Origin: Rhinopithecus roxellana
Taxonomy: Eukaryota > Chordata > Mammalia > Primates > Cercopithecidae
Assembly (NCBI RefSeq): GCF_007565055.1
Contig: NC_044560.1
Location: 87,487,295 to 87,551,294 of the forward strand
Direction: 5' to 3'
Length of the DNA: 64,000 nt
The notes beneath the pieces were generated by a model, which was not told the origin of the DNA, did no database searches, and saw only the letters and a program-made list of their open reading frames with translations. The translations under genes were made by a program, and so were the position numbers. The stretch's first letter is position 1. Every line of letters begins with the position of its first letter. Shown here piece by piece: positions 30,500-41,571 of the stretch.

Positions 30500-30740
30500 G
30501 AGGTTTGTTTAAGACCATGGGCTTTGGAGTCAGAGCTGATCTTAATCCTTGTCTGTCACTGTGCAGCTTTGACTAGGTTGCTTGGCTTCTCTGAGTCCTT
30601 AGTTTCTTTGCAAAATGGAAGTAACAGCAGCCTATACTTCATGGGACTTTGAGAGGAAGACACAAAATGATGCAAGTCAAGGGCTTTGCACAGTGCCTGG
30701 AACATAGGAAATGACAGTGATAGCCACTGTTATTATACTT
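30500..30740 (+). repeat. MIR, CSF3R intron 2
   Basis: 'tgggctttggagtcagagct', 'cacagtgcctggaacatagg' and the central core fit MIR. Confidence 0.8.
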
Positions 30741-30824
30741 GCCTTCCAGGAAAGAGCAGGGAAAGGACCAGTGAGGAACAGGATTCTTCACCCTTCCCAG
30801 CTATCTAAGCTGGGCTCCCCTCAG

Positions 30825-31460
30825 AGAGCAGAACCTGAGATGAGGAATTGCATGCTGGTAGTTTATTTTGAGAAGATCCTAGCAGCAGATAAGGAGAGGA
30901 TGAAATGGGGAGAATGAAACAGGGACAGAGAGAAAGCCAACGCAAAGTTACATCATATGTTGGTCACCTCTATGGACAACTGGGGCTCTATCCTGCTGGA
31001 ACCTTCCCAAGAGCCATGTAGAACACTTCTCAGAGCTGTCCACTGGAGGGTCAATTTATCCCTTGGATGGGAGGGAAGATGGGAAGATTTACCCACTGAC
31101 TCCTGCCCCCCATTGGTCAAGGGATGCCTCTTGGGGTGTTCACTCCCTGGCACATCCAGGTTGGGCATGCATGAGTACTAGGCAGGTTCTCCTGGAGAAA
31201 CCATACCAGTGTTGTCAGGGACACTCCCTGGATGAAAGGGAGAACTCTATGGAGCAGCTGAGGCAAGGGGCCGTCAGGTTACACCTGCAGGAAGCTGGCT
31301 GCCTCAGCCATATGGGCCTCTGAGAATATCAAGTGGGGCACCCGACAGGTCCAGTATGCTCCCACTTCTGGGCACAGACCTCTGGTGGCCTTCTGGGGTC
31401 AGACATCGTATGGTCGCGGCCATAGCACCTGGATGGAGGGTGCCTTGGCTCCAGTCTTAG
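30825..31460. repeat. Possible old LTR-like repeat, CSF3R intron 2
   Basis: The stretch has the feel of an ancient mammalian LTR ('tggtagtttattttgagaag', 'cactccctggcacatccagg'), but I cannot name a family. Confidence 0.3.
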
Positions 31461-32454
31461 GAAGTATGCACAGGTTTCTACCACTTGGGTAGGTATCCAG
31501 CCTCATCTTCACCCTGCTCCCATTGGGGTCTTGGGGCCAACACCTGATCCTCCAGCACAAGTTGGTGCTCTTGGTGGCAGATTAGTGGGAATTGCTGGTC
31601 AACTTGCATGTCCATATCTGGACACATACATGCAGGTAGTGTCCCAGCAGGTCCCTCATGCTCAGCAGGGAGAAAGGTAGGAGAATCCTTTTCTCTCCCT
31701 CCCAGACAGAGGTGTGGATAAGAACTGCCCAGATACCCAAGGCTGTTCTTGCTCTCAGGGGCCTTACCCAAACCCCCAGTCTATTCATGTATATTGCAGT
31801 ATCGGAATACCCAGTGACTGCTAGCCTGTAAGTCTCCTTTGTGCAAATCAGAAAGAAAACACCCCATCCTCAGGACGGGTGCAGCACCACACTAGGACCT
31901 GGCAACTAGGGAACAGCCTGGATTTCGGCTCTAGTTACTCCTCAGTTTTGTGCAGTGAGAGACCTGCACAACTATCCCCAGCATCTGTCTACCCGTCGGT
32001 GGTTGGTAACCTTCTTACTACAGCATACCAGTTTGATTATCCATCCCCCCCAACACTGGTCAGGGAAGATTTAGCCTCCAAGGCCCAGATTTTGGGACAC
32101 TGGTTTTCATCTCCATGTGCTTTTGATCATATCCCAGCCCTGTTGCCCTAGCCAGGGTCAGCTTCAGGCCTAGCCTATGCCCTGTGCAGTACCACCATAT
32201 CTACCCCCACTGGCTCCTGTCCAGAGTACACAACCTAACCCCAAGAGGCCCCGGCATCTTCCTCCTGGGTGCTGGGTGTTGGCCTGCTTGGCCTCAGTCC
32301 CTGGTCCTCCACTGCAGCCCTAGACATCCCCCTGCCTGGTTGAGCGGACCTAGGGCCTGTTCAGTCTCACTCTCTGGGGGGCTGATATACAGAGAGCTTT
32401 GGAGCCCAGCTCAGATTCAGGTCACCTGACTTGATCTCCAGCTCTGCCACTTAC

Positions 32455-32517
32455 CAGCTGCTTTGTGACCTTGGACAAGTTACTTCACCTTTCCAAGCCG
32501 AGCCTCAGTTTCCCCAT
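32455..32517 (-). other. CSF3R: CSF3R exon 2 (5' UTR, MIR-derived)
   Basis: Noncoding exon of 63 nt. Acceptor TTTTCCACAG|ATGGGG and donor CAGCTG|GTAAGT. Both splice sites come from the antisense MIR core. It matches the human 5' UTR segment ATGGGGAAACTGAGGCTCGG as I remember it. It carries a 10-codon upstream ORF (32517-32485). Confidence 0.85.
32485..32517 (-). other. Upstream ORF in CSF3R exon 2
   Basis: ATG GGG AAA CTG AGG CTC, then GGC TTG GAA AGG TGA: peptide MGKLRLGLER. After splicing, the start context is CCAACATGG (A at -3, G at +4). The stop is 50 nt before the CSF3R start codon. Confidence 0.75.
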
Positions 32518-33764
32518 CTGTGGAAAAGAAAGAACATTAGCACTCACTCCTCAGGGTTGTTGTGAGGATGAAATGAGATGATTATGGTAAAGGCACCTAG
32601 CACTGTGCCTGGCATGGAGTTGGCACTCAGCAACCATAGGTTATTTTCACGAGCCAGAAAACGGGTCAGCAGCTCATGGAATCCAGCACAGTTCAGTTCT
32701 CGCCTCACCTCTGCCTTCCTCACAGCCTGCGTGGTCACACCTCCCAGCTCTGCCACCTTGCTTTTGTCTATGCCACACTGCACAGTTCCAAAGCCCAATT
32801 TCTGGATCCCCTCTTCCTAGCTCCCTGGCCCCCTGGCCCTCCCATCACTGGCCATCTCCGCTGGGCCCTGCAGGTGCTCGCTCCCGCGGCTCAGCACACC
32901 TTGATGCCTCCTGGGCGGGCTGCCCTCGCATCCCCTCTTTCTGTTTCTCCCTCATCACACTCAACCCTCTCCCCTCACACTCTCTTCCCCAGTTCACACC
33001 CCTGGCCCCCTTGCTGTTTCTACTCTCACCGAGGGAAGGGTGGGGAGGGAGGAGGGGGCTGGGAATAAACAGAGGGGAGAGGCCTTTCCAGATGTGCTGC
33101 AGATAAAGAAAAAGAGAGAGAGAGATACAAAGAGTGGCAGAGTGAGGAGGTGACTGAAATCCGCACAGACCAAAATGACAAGAGACCCACCAAGAGGACG
33201 ACTGAGGCCAGAGAGATGTCGAGAGACACAGAAAAAGGGCCCGATGTACGCTGACCCAGAGAGTGGGGGGCACTCGGAGGCCCGGAGCCTAGGAAGCGGT
33301 CTGTTACCAAGAATTTAAGATTCAAGAGATAGCAGGAAATATGCGAGACAGAGAAACTCAGAGAAATAACAAGCCAGAGAGAAGCTGAGGAGGAAAGATG
33401 GAAACAGAGAGTGAAATAGAGACCCAGACGGGGAGGGGTTGCGCGGCTGGAACTCAGACACACACGTCCTGAGAGGCAGAGGCATGGGGAGGGGAGAATG
33501 ATTATGCCTGTCCCCAGCCCAGCTCAGTGTCCTCAAGGAGCTACTTGGATGTGAGTGACTTCCCTGGTGCAATACCCCCCAAAGTAGGGGCATCCTGTGA
33601 AAAGAGATTCACTGTCCAGGGCTGGGGTTCCAAAGGACGAATCCTTGGCCCTAGGCCTAGGACCCCGGACATGAACACTTGGCAGAGCTGCGGGGAGTGG
33701 CCCCAGGATTCCAGCTCTCCATCAAGCCCAAGGCTCAGCCCCTCTCTAGGGATCCCCTACTCAC

Positions 33765-33862
33765 GTTGGAGCCTCTGGCCCGGCCCCTGCTTGATCTCCT
33801 TAGTTTCTCTTCTCCTCGTCAAAAGAAGTTCCTGAAACCAGCTGCAGTCCAGCTTCTCTCCC
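33765..33862 (-). other. CSF3R: CSF3R exon 1 (5' UTR)
   Basis: Minus-strand GGACTGCAGCTGGTTTCAGG and following sequence match the start of the human CSF3R mRNA as I remember it. It ends CTCCAAC|GTGAGT at 33765. The 5' end is inferred from the promoter-site spacing. Confidence 0.75.
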
Positions 33863-33925
33863 CGAGCTCTGTCGTTAATGGCTCGGCCTCTGACAGGCCG
33901 GGGGCTGGGGATTGCAACACCTTCC
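33825..33925 (-). promoter_or_regulatory. CSF3R myeloid promoter: C/EBP- and PU.1-like sites
   Basis: A TTGCAA-containing C/EBP-like site lies at about 33910-33919. An ETS core GGAA lies at 33832-33829 (AGGAACTTC on minus). The published human promoter has C/EBP-alpha at -49 and PU.1 near +36. With a start at about 33862 both spacings are met. There is no obvious TATA box. Confidence 0.65.
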
Positions 33926-33929
33926 GAGC

Positions 33930-35035
33930 CTCCCTCCTGCCCTCCCTTGTGCCTTCGAGGGCACAGGCAGCCCCTTCCTCCCAGGAAGGAGCCTGTGAGG
34001 GAAGCTGGTGAGGCCCGGGCAGCCTTCCTGCCTTGGGGGTCTTAAAGGGCTGGGGAATGTGGCAACGATGTCCCCCTCCCCTGCCTCCGGATTTCCTGAG
34101 CTTGAAGCTTTGAGGCTGGGCAGGGCCCAGGCTCCCACCTGGCTGGGTTCCATCCCTATGCCCCCCACCCTCGGGGAGCATCACTTGGAGGCAGACCCTG
34201 CCTGGAAGGCTCACCCGGCCCCAAGCCTCTTTTCAGCTCTAGCCTTGGGGCGCACGTCTTCACAGTACTCAGAAGGGTGTGTTCCAGGTTCCACGGAATT
34301 TTATAACCCAATACTCACTGCTCCCCTCTTCATTATGTATTCTGCACATTGCCCATAGACCAGGCAGATGGAGAAACAGGAATTCTGGGGGCAAGACAAG
34401 AGGATGTCCTGGTGAGGCACGGGGTCCTCATATGTTCACTAAAAATTAGTAATGTTTACCCACAATGGTTCTGCAACACTGAACATTTTGTAATTGAGTG
34501 AAATAGACTGCATTTTATGTCTTTTATTGGTCTGTATTCATGATTCCTCTGCAACTACAAACAATTTTCCTTGCATTTTCTGAGAAAGGTTCAAACTGCT
34601 CATAGTTTATTGGATTCATGACCCAAAAAAGGTTAGGTACCAACAGACCAGCAGACTGTCCTTAACATATAATCATTTTTAGGGGTCTGGGTCTGGTGTG
34701 ATGCTGCAGACCAGGGCTGCAGTTCTAGTTCCAGGTCAAATGACCTGACCGCCCACTGCAACCCTCCCAAGATACCCCACAGGCTCTGCCCACTCAGTGA
34801 GTCCCATGGACTGTCTTCTTTCAAAATATAACCAGAATCCTGGGTATTCACTGTAAAGTTCAAGTTGGCTCTACGTTCAAATATTTTTATGATAATATAT
34901 TGGAAAATACAAATATAACTGAAGCCAATACTAGCTAGCTCCCAGCTACCCTCATCTCTTGCCTAGATCATCGCAATAGCCCCCTCCCTGCTCTCCTGCT
35001 TCCATTTCATCCTCGTTCCCTCACCTGTCTGTAGT
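33930..35035. other. CSF3R 5' flank, no gene recognised
   Basis: GC-moderate unique DNA without Alu for about 1.1 kb, which may hold further CSF3R regulatory sequence. No repeat or coding region was identified. Confidence 0.45.
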
Positions 35036-35640
35036 TCCTTCAGCAGCCAGTGCGATATCAATCAAACAGAAGTCTGATCAGGCCATCCTTGTCCCAACCT
35101 TTCCAATGGCTCCTGTCTCATTCAGAGTCAAAGTCAAAGCCCTTTCAGTGGTCTACAGGGCCCTACACAACCTGGTATCCCCATTATCTCCTGAATCCCT
35201 CTCCTGTTACTCTCCCCTTTGCTGCCTTGCTCCAGCTACTCTGTGTTCTTTGCTTCTTGAACTTGTTATGCTGTCTCTTGCCCCAGGGCCTTTGCCCTTG
35301 CTGTTTCATTTGCCTGGACTGTTTCCCCTGCAAATAGCTACATGGGCTGGTCCCTCCCCTTCTTCAGGTCTTTGCTTAAATGTCACTTTCTCATTGAGGC
35401 CTTCTCTGAGCACCCTTTTCAAAATTTGCAAGCCCCTTCCCTCCCACTCACTATCTCTGTCTCCCCCGTATCCCTTTTCACCATCTGATATTGGCTGTCT
35501 CAATCCCCACTAGACTGAAAGTTCCATAAGAGCAACATTTTTTATCAGTTTTGTTCAAAACTTTATCTCCAGTGTCTATAACACTACTTGCCACACAGTA
35601 AGGCCTCCATGCGTGTTTGTTGAATGATCAACTGGATGAA
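35036..35640 (+). repeat. L2 3' part
   Basis: Long L2 match: 'agtcaaagccctttcagtgg', 'ccagggcctttgcccttgct', 'ggtctttgcttaaatgtcac', 'actagactgaaagttccata', ending 'gtgtttgttgaatgatc'. Confidence 0.85.
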
Positions 35641-35785
35641 TCTTCCCCCACTTCATCAAATCTGTCTCCAATCCCCATGTACCTTGTCATGGTGAATTAA
35701 CCACCATCCCCTCCTCTCCCTAGCCATGCAGCTCAGGGACTCAGGAGTCATTCCTTACGACTCCTTCTCCACATTCGCATGTCTA

Positions 35786-35792
<7 letters not shown>

Positions 35793-35830
<38 letters not shown>

Positions 35831-36110
35831 AGACGAAATCTTGCTTTTTCACCTAGGCTGGAACGCAGTGGCACGATTTTGGCTCACTGCAACCTCTGCC
35901 TCTCAGGTTCAAGTGATTCTTATGCCTCAGCCTCCCGAGTAGCTGGAATTACAAGTGCCTGCCACCATGCCTGGCTAATTTTTATAGTTTTGGTAGCGAC
36001 GGGGTTTCACCATGTTGGTCAGGCTGGTCTTCAACTCCTGACCTCAAGTGATCTGCCCACCTCAGCCTCCCAAAGTCCTGGTTTTACAGGCGTGAGCCAC
36101 TGTACCCAGC
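35793..36110 (-). repeat. Alu with 35-nt T run
   Basis: Minus-strand Alu; its tail is a pure T run at about 35795-35829. Flanked by 'agtcagtt'. Confidence 0.9.
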
Positions 36111-36127
36111 CTTCCAGTCAGTTTTTA

Positions 36128-36436
36128 TTTATTTTTTATTTTTATTTTTTTTTGAGATGGAGTCTCGCTCTGCCACCCAGGCTGGAGTGCAGTGGCGCGA
36201 TCTCGGCTCACTGCAACCTCTGCCTCCCAGGTTCAAGTGATTCTTCTGCCTCAGCCTCCTGAGTAGCTGGGACTACAGGCACGCACCACCATGCCCGGCT
36301 AAATTTTTGTATTTTTAGTAGAGACGGGGTTTCGCCATGTTGGCCAGGCTGGTCTTGAACTCCTGACCTCAAGTGATCTGCCTGCCTCGGCCTCCCAAAG
36401 TGTTGGGATTACAGGCATGAACCACTGCGCCTGGCC
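36128..36436 (-). repeat. Alu (S)
   Basis: Minus-strand Alu ending 'ctgcgcctggcc', directly beside the previous one; 'cagtcagtt' appears before, between and after the two. Confidence 0.9.
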
Positions 36437-36439
36437 CCA

Positions 36440-37080
36440 GTCAGTTCTTAATGAAAGAGAATGGGCCTTTTGTTTGTCATTCAGAGAACTTGCTCCTGGA
36501 GCAGGTGCAGCGACACAATGGTGAGACACAGTTTTAGTTCCTGCCTTTATGGAGCTCCCATCTCAGCCTTGCCAATGGCCCTGCGATCCTTCTCCTTTCC
36601 CTGCCTTTCTTCAGAGGCCTGTCATCTCAGCTTAACTCCTCAACCGGACATGCAAGTTACCCTCGCCTCCCTCTCCTGCCTCACCAGCCCCTGCTTCCTC
36701 AGATCCAGCCCGTCATGCCAAATTCACTAATATTTCCCTGCGTGCCCCAGGCTCTGGAATGACCGTCTGCCCTTCCTCTGTGGAGTGCCTGTCACCTCCC
36801 GTTGGCCGAGTCCTGTTCCTGACCCAGTTCAAGCATCCAGCCTGAGCTCAGCACCCCTCTGGGCTTCCATACCTTAGTCAAACTGAATCAGGGGCCTTTC
36901 TCCCCATTAATCCTGTAATACTGTGGTATGCTGTTGGCCACCTGCCTCCTCCATTATACTGTGCACTCTTTGAGGGCAGAAACCGTTTTCTTACCTCTGC
37001 CTCTCCAGCCTCAGTTCAGTGCTGGACACACAGAGGATACTCAATGCGTATCTGTTGGGCTGCAGAACCTTGGTGGTGGT
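36440..37080 (+). repeat. Probable L2 remnant
   Basis: 'gtgcactctttgagggcaga', 'tcagtgctggacacacagag' and 'ggatactcaatgcgtatctg' match the L2 end; the 5' half is poorly preserved. Confidence 0.5.
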
Positions 37081-37389
37081 GTTTATCTTCTCCAAGCCTC
37101 TGTTGACTAATCTGTCACAACGATAACAACTCCTCCCAGGGATTTTGTGATAATTAAATGAGCTATCAGAAATATAATTCCTAGTATGGCAACCAGCGCA
37201 TAGTAGGTGTTCAATAAAGTTGCTTTCCTTTTTTCCCTTCTGCATAATTCAATATTTAGGAGGGAGGTTCTACTGATCTCCTTTGTGCTCCATTCTCTGT
37301 TGAGGACCCGCACCAGAAAATGGAGCTGCAGCAGCTGGAATAAAAGTTAGATTTAAGGAAATGAAAGTTAGATTTAAGGAAGAGCTTTC

Positions 37390-37625
37390 TTTAGAGTGTA
37401 CTGAGGTTAAGATGATGAGCTGAGGAGTCAGGTTGCTTGGCTTTGCCACTTGCTGCCTGTGTGACTCCGAACAAGTGTTTAATCTCTTTGAGCCTTGGTT
37501 TTGTCATCTGTAAAATGGGGCTAACAGTATTGGCTTCATAGGATTCTTGAGAGAAATCAGTGACTGTAAGGGTTGTGGAACACAGCTAGGCACACAGTAA
37601 ATGCTTAATAAGTGTTTACTATGGT
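37390..37625 (+). repeat. MIR
   Basis: 'gaggagtcaggttgcttggc', 'ttgagccttggttttgtcat', 'ctgtaaaatggggctaacag', 'acagtaaatgcttaataagt'. Confidence 0.85.
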
Positions 37626-37639
37626 GCATTGAAGAGCAC

Positions 37640-38280
37640 AAGACAGATGAGGAGTCATCCCCTCTACCCGCACCCAGTGTCGGCTTTGTGGATACTTCCT
37701 CCTCCAGCTGTCCTGCCTCCTGCCCCTCCTCCATCAGACAAGGCCTCTTTGTGTTGGAAACCCCCGGTAAGGGAGTGCTGGTGAGGGAATCCGATTCTCG
37801 GCAGCCTAGCTACTGAGCCCAGAGTTCTTTCTGTTTCTGTTACTGCCTGTGATGTGTGGGGCTTCTGGGTAGGCCAAGGAGCAGCTTGTTCCAGAGGGGC
37901 CGGGGCGGGGGCCAGGTAGGCAAGCTGGGGTCAGTGCCCGGAAGTTGAGGCTGTGGTGCTCAGCTGCCAGGGCCGAGGTTGGCTGGAATATAGCAGGCGG
38001 CTAAGATTGTGCAAACAGGTCATTGTGCAAACGTGCCCCTGTGTGTGACCTCGATTGTGCAAACAGGTGTTTACTGGAGGCTGCTCCGCTTGGGCAGTCC
38101 GCTTACAAAAAGCCCTTGAGCTGTTGACTTAGAAAGAAACTGGACACTCCTTCTTCCCTGAACCCACCCTGAACTTTCTGCCTCCTGGCCTTTGCTCAGG
38201 CTGTTCTCTTTGCCTCCGGTGCCCTCCCTCACCTCCACCTCAACTTGCTGAAATTCTACTCATTCTTCAAGGCTCAGATA
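37640..38280. other. Repeat-free interval upstream of CSF3R
   Basis: About 640 bp without recognisable transposons, containing the triple C/EBP-like cluster at 38005-38068. No coding region was seen. Confidence 0.5.
38005..38068 (+). promoter_or_regulatory. Three identical C/EBP-like elements
   Basis: ATTGTGCAAAC occurs at 38006-38016, 38022-38032 and 38054-38064. The first and third lie in an exact 16-bp repeat, gattgtgcaaacaggt, 48 bp apart. TTGTGCAA resembles C/EBP half-site dimers. Function is inferred. Confidence 0.45.
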
Positions 38281-38331
38281 AAATGCCACTAAGTCTTTTT
38301 TTTTTTTTTTCTTTTTGTTTCTTTCCCTTCT

Positions 38332-38634
38332 TTTTTTTTTTTTTTTTGAGACAGAGTCTCGCTCTGTCACCCAGGCTGGAGTGCAGTGGCACGATCTCTG
38401 CTCACTGCAAGCTCCGCCTCCTGGGTTCACGCCATTCTTCTGCCTCAGCCTCCCATGTAGCTGGGACCACAGGCGCCCGCCACCACACCCAGCTAATTTT
38501 TTTTTTTTTGTATTTTTAGTAGAGACGGGGTTTCACCGTGTTAGCCAGGGTGGTCTCAATCTTCTGACCTTGTGATCCGCCCATCTTGGCCTCCCAAAGT
38601 GCTGGGATTACAGGCGTGAGCCACTGCGCCCGGC
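38332..38634 (-). repeat. Alu (Y/S)
   Basis: Minus-strand Alu with a T-rich leader from 38298, ending 'ccactgcgcccggcc'. Confidence 0.9.
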
Positions 38635-38640
38635 CCCTTT

Positions 38641-38932
38641 CTTTTTATTGAGACGGAGTTTCATTCTTCTTGCCCAGGCTGGAGTGCAGTGGTGTGATCT
38701 TGGCTCACTGCCACCTCCTCCTCCTGGGTTCATGCGATTCTTCTGTCTCAGCCTCCCAAGTAGCTGGGATTACAGGCGCCCGCCACCTCACCTGGCTAAT
38801 TTTTGTATTTTTAGTAGAGAAGGGGCTTCACCATGTTGGCCAGGCTGGTCAGGAACTCCTGACCTCAGGCAATCTGCCCGCCTCGGCCTCCCAAAGTATT
38901 GGGATTACAGGCATGAGCCACCGCGCCAGGCC
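38641..38932 (-). repeat. Alu (S)
   Basis: Minus-strand Alu abutting the previous one. The pair is bracketed by 'ccactaagtctttttt' and 'ccactgagtctttttt'. Confidence 0.9.
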
Positions 38933-38939
38933 ACTGAGT

Positions 38940-39845
38940 CTTTTTTCATAAGCTTTCCCCTCATTTGTAGAATGTGTCCTGTGATATACCTTTAGTGTCC
39001 TGATGTTGTTTTACCTTATGGCGCTTTCCAGATCCGTGAGTTCAAGGATCTTTCCTTATTCATCTCTGAAAGGGTGGGAAGCTGAGGCCCAGAGAGTGAA
39101 TGTGACCTGCCCATGTCCCACAGCCATTTTGAGGCTGAACTGGGCTCTAAATCAGGCCTCTGCATTTTCTGCCACACTCGCCACCCCTCTTTTAGGCCCC
39201 ATCCACTCTGATGTTGGACTTTTGCTCTAACCCCTGGGATGAGGTGGGAACTGGAGGGATAGGTGGGACTTGTATGGAAGAGGGAAGTATGCTGGGCAGG
39301 GGAACAGTGAGAACCAAGACATGGAGGCTGGAATGGGTGCCATGACAGAGGTAGAAGGTGGCCCAGGCCTGGGAATGGCAGTGGTGGTGGTGGTGGGGAG
39401 GTAAGGCCTGCAATCTAGACCCACAGATAGCATTGATGCTGCATGACCCTGAGCAGCACCTCATAGTCCTGCCTCTTAGACCCCCAGCTCCCCTTGAAGC
39501 TCCACACACACCCCAAACTAAACACGCCTCCCAGCTGAGCTCCTCCATGTTTTCTCCTGAAAACCTGGTTTTCTCTCCTGGTGAATCCAGAAACTTGAAC
39601 TGGTTTTGAACACCTCCCTGCTGGTTACTCCCTACATCCGGTCTGTCGCTCCTTCCAGTGGGATTTGCCCCTTCTCTCCCACCTTACGGCCCCTGCAGGA
39701 AGCCAGGCCACCATTGTTGTCTCCTTGGATAACGTCTTGGCTTCGTCCTGGTCTCCCTGACTTCATTCCTGGGATACCGCCCTTGCTATACTTAGCTGGA
39801 GTGCTTCTTCCAAATTGCAAATTCCAGTATGTCACCACCCAACTG
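38940..39845. other. Intergenic DNA with a short MIR fragment
   Basis: A reversed MIR piece lies near 39065-39125 ('gaagctgaggcccagagagt'). The rest is unclassified; no gene was found. Confidence 0.45.
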
Positions 39846-39848
39846 AAA

Positions 39849-40163
39849 ATTGGCTGGGCATGGTGTCTCATGCCTGTAATCCCAGCACTTTGGGAGGCCA
39901 AGGAAGGCCGATCACCTGAGGTCAGGAGTTTGAGACCAGCCTGGCTAACATGGTGAAACCCCATCTCCACTAAAAATACAAAAATTAGCTGGGCATGCTG
40001 GCGGGCACCTGTAATCGCAGCTACTCGGAAGGCTGAGGCAGGAGAGTCACTTGAACCTGGGAGGTGGAGGTTGCAGCGAGCCAAGACTGTGCCACTGCAC
40101 TCCAGTGTGGGCAACAAAAGCGAAACTCCCTCAAAAAAAAAGAAAAAAAAAAAAGAAAAGAAA
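39849..40163 (+). repeat. Alu (S)
   Basis: Plus-strand Alu, 'ggctgggcatggtgtctcat' to an A-rich tail with G interruptions. Confidence 0.9.
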
Positions 40164-40479
40164 ATCATCCATCCATTGGTTCCTCTCTGTCCATGGGCTA
40201 AAGTTCTAAGTGTTCTTCATGTCCTTTGAGGCCCTTCAAAACCAGACCCTGAATCCTTCTTCACCCTGGAGCCTCATCTCTCTCTCTCTTTTTTTTCCAG
40301 GTCCTAATCCCTGGAACCTGTGAATAAATCACCTTACATGTCAAAAGAACTTTGAAAATGTGATTAAGGTTGGGATGAGGAGATTATCTTGGATTATCTG
40401 GGTAGATCCAAGAGTCTCATCTCTTGATACTCCCTTTCCCAACTCCTTTTCCTCATTTAAAAAAAAATTAATTAATTTT

Positions 40480-40646
40480 TTATTTTTTTTCTTGAGATGG
40501 AGTTTCGTTCTTGTTGCCCAGGCTGGAGTGCAATGGCTCAATCTTGGCTCACTGCAACCTCCGCTTCCTGAGTTCAAGCAATTCTCCTGCCTCAGCCTCC
40601 TGAGCAGCTGGGATTACAGGCATGTGCTACCATGCCTGGGTAATTT
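40480..40646 (-). repeat. Truncated Alu, first of an array
   Basis: Minus-strand Alu missing roughly its second half after 'ctgggtaattttgtgttt'; the next Alu follows at once. Confidence 0.85.
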
Positions 40647-40654
40647 TGTGTTTA

Positions 40655-40950
40655 TTTATTTATCTTTTTGGAGACAGAGTCTTGCTCTGCTGCCCCGGCT
40701 GGAGTTCAGTGGTGCAATCTTGGCTCACTGCAACCTCTGCCTCCAGAGTTTAAGCGATTCTCCTGCCTCAGCCTCCCAAGTAGCTGGGACTACAGGCATG
40801 TGCCACCACACGTGGCTAATTTTTTGTATTTTTAGTAGAGATGGGGCTTCACCATGTTAGCCAGGATGGTCTCGATCTCCTGACCTCGTGATCTGCCTGC
40901 CTCGGCCTCCCAAAGTGCTGGGATTACAGATGTGAGCCACCATGCCCGGC
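40655..40950 (-). repeat. Alu (S/Y), second of array
   Basis: Minus-strand full-length copy, 'ttttggagacagagtcttgc' to 'ccaccatgcccggcc'. Confidence 0.9.
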
Positions 40951-41262
40951 CTTTTTTTTTTTTTTTTTTTTTTTTGAGACGGAGTCTCGCTCTGTCGCCC
41001 GGGCTGGACTGCAGTGGCCAGATCTCAGCTCACTGCAAGCTCCGCCTCCCGAGTTTACGCCATTCTCCTGCCTCAGCCTCCCGAGTAGCTGGGACTACAG
41101 ACGCCCGCCACCTCGCCCGGCTAGTTTTTTTGTATTTTTTTTTTAGTAGAGACGGGGTTTCACCGTGTTAGCCAGGATGGTCTCGACCTCCTGACCTCGT
41201 GATCCGCCCGTCTCGGCCTCCCAAAGTGCTGGGATTACAGGCTTGAGCCACCGCGCCCGGCC
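40951..41262 (-). repeat. AluY, cercopithecoid type, third of array
   Basis: Low divergence, with 'gcagtggccagatctcagct', 'ccgcccgtctcggcctccc' and 'ggcttgagccaccgcgcc'. Confidence 0.92.
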
Positions 41263-41571
41263 CCTTTTTTTTTTTTTTTTTTTTTTTTTTTGAGATGGAG
41301 TCTCCCTGCGATGCCCAGGCTGGAGTGCAATATGATCTTGGCTCACTGCAACCTTCACCTCCAGGGTTCAAGTGATTCTCCTGCTTCAGCTTCCTGAGTA
41401 GCTGGGATTACAGGTGTACACCACCATGCCTAATTTTTGTATTTTTAGTAGAGAGGGGGTTTCACCATGTTGGTCAGGCTGGTCTCGAACTTCTGACCTT
41501 GTGATCCTCCCACCTGCCCACCTCAGCCTTCCAAAGTGCTGGGATTACAGGCGTGAGACACCGTGCCCGGC
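41263..41571 (-). repeat. Alu (S), fourth of array
   Basis: Minus-strand copy with about 28 T; both this and the next copy carry a changed 'tctccctgcgatgccc' / 'tcttcctgcaacgccc' segment. Confidence 0.9.

Larger units (their letters stand above)
32425..32645 (+). repeat. MIR that supplies CSF3R exon 2
   Basis: Near full-length MIR on plus: 'gctctgccacttaccagctg', 'tgtgaccttggacaagttac', 'ctcagtttccccatctgtgg', 'gggttgttgtgaggatgaaa', 'agcactgtgcctggcatgga'. CSF3R exon 2 is its antisense core. Confidence 0.9.

Noticed and set aside
35726..36262. 178-codon plus frame
   Set aside because: Translation of two Alus and a poly-T run (Phe tract, SPRLECSG... motif).
39632..40168. 178-codon minus frame
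   Set aside because: Antisense translation of an Alu with extra unique sequence; no gene features.
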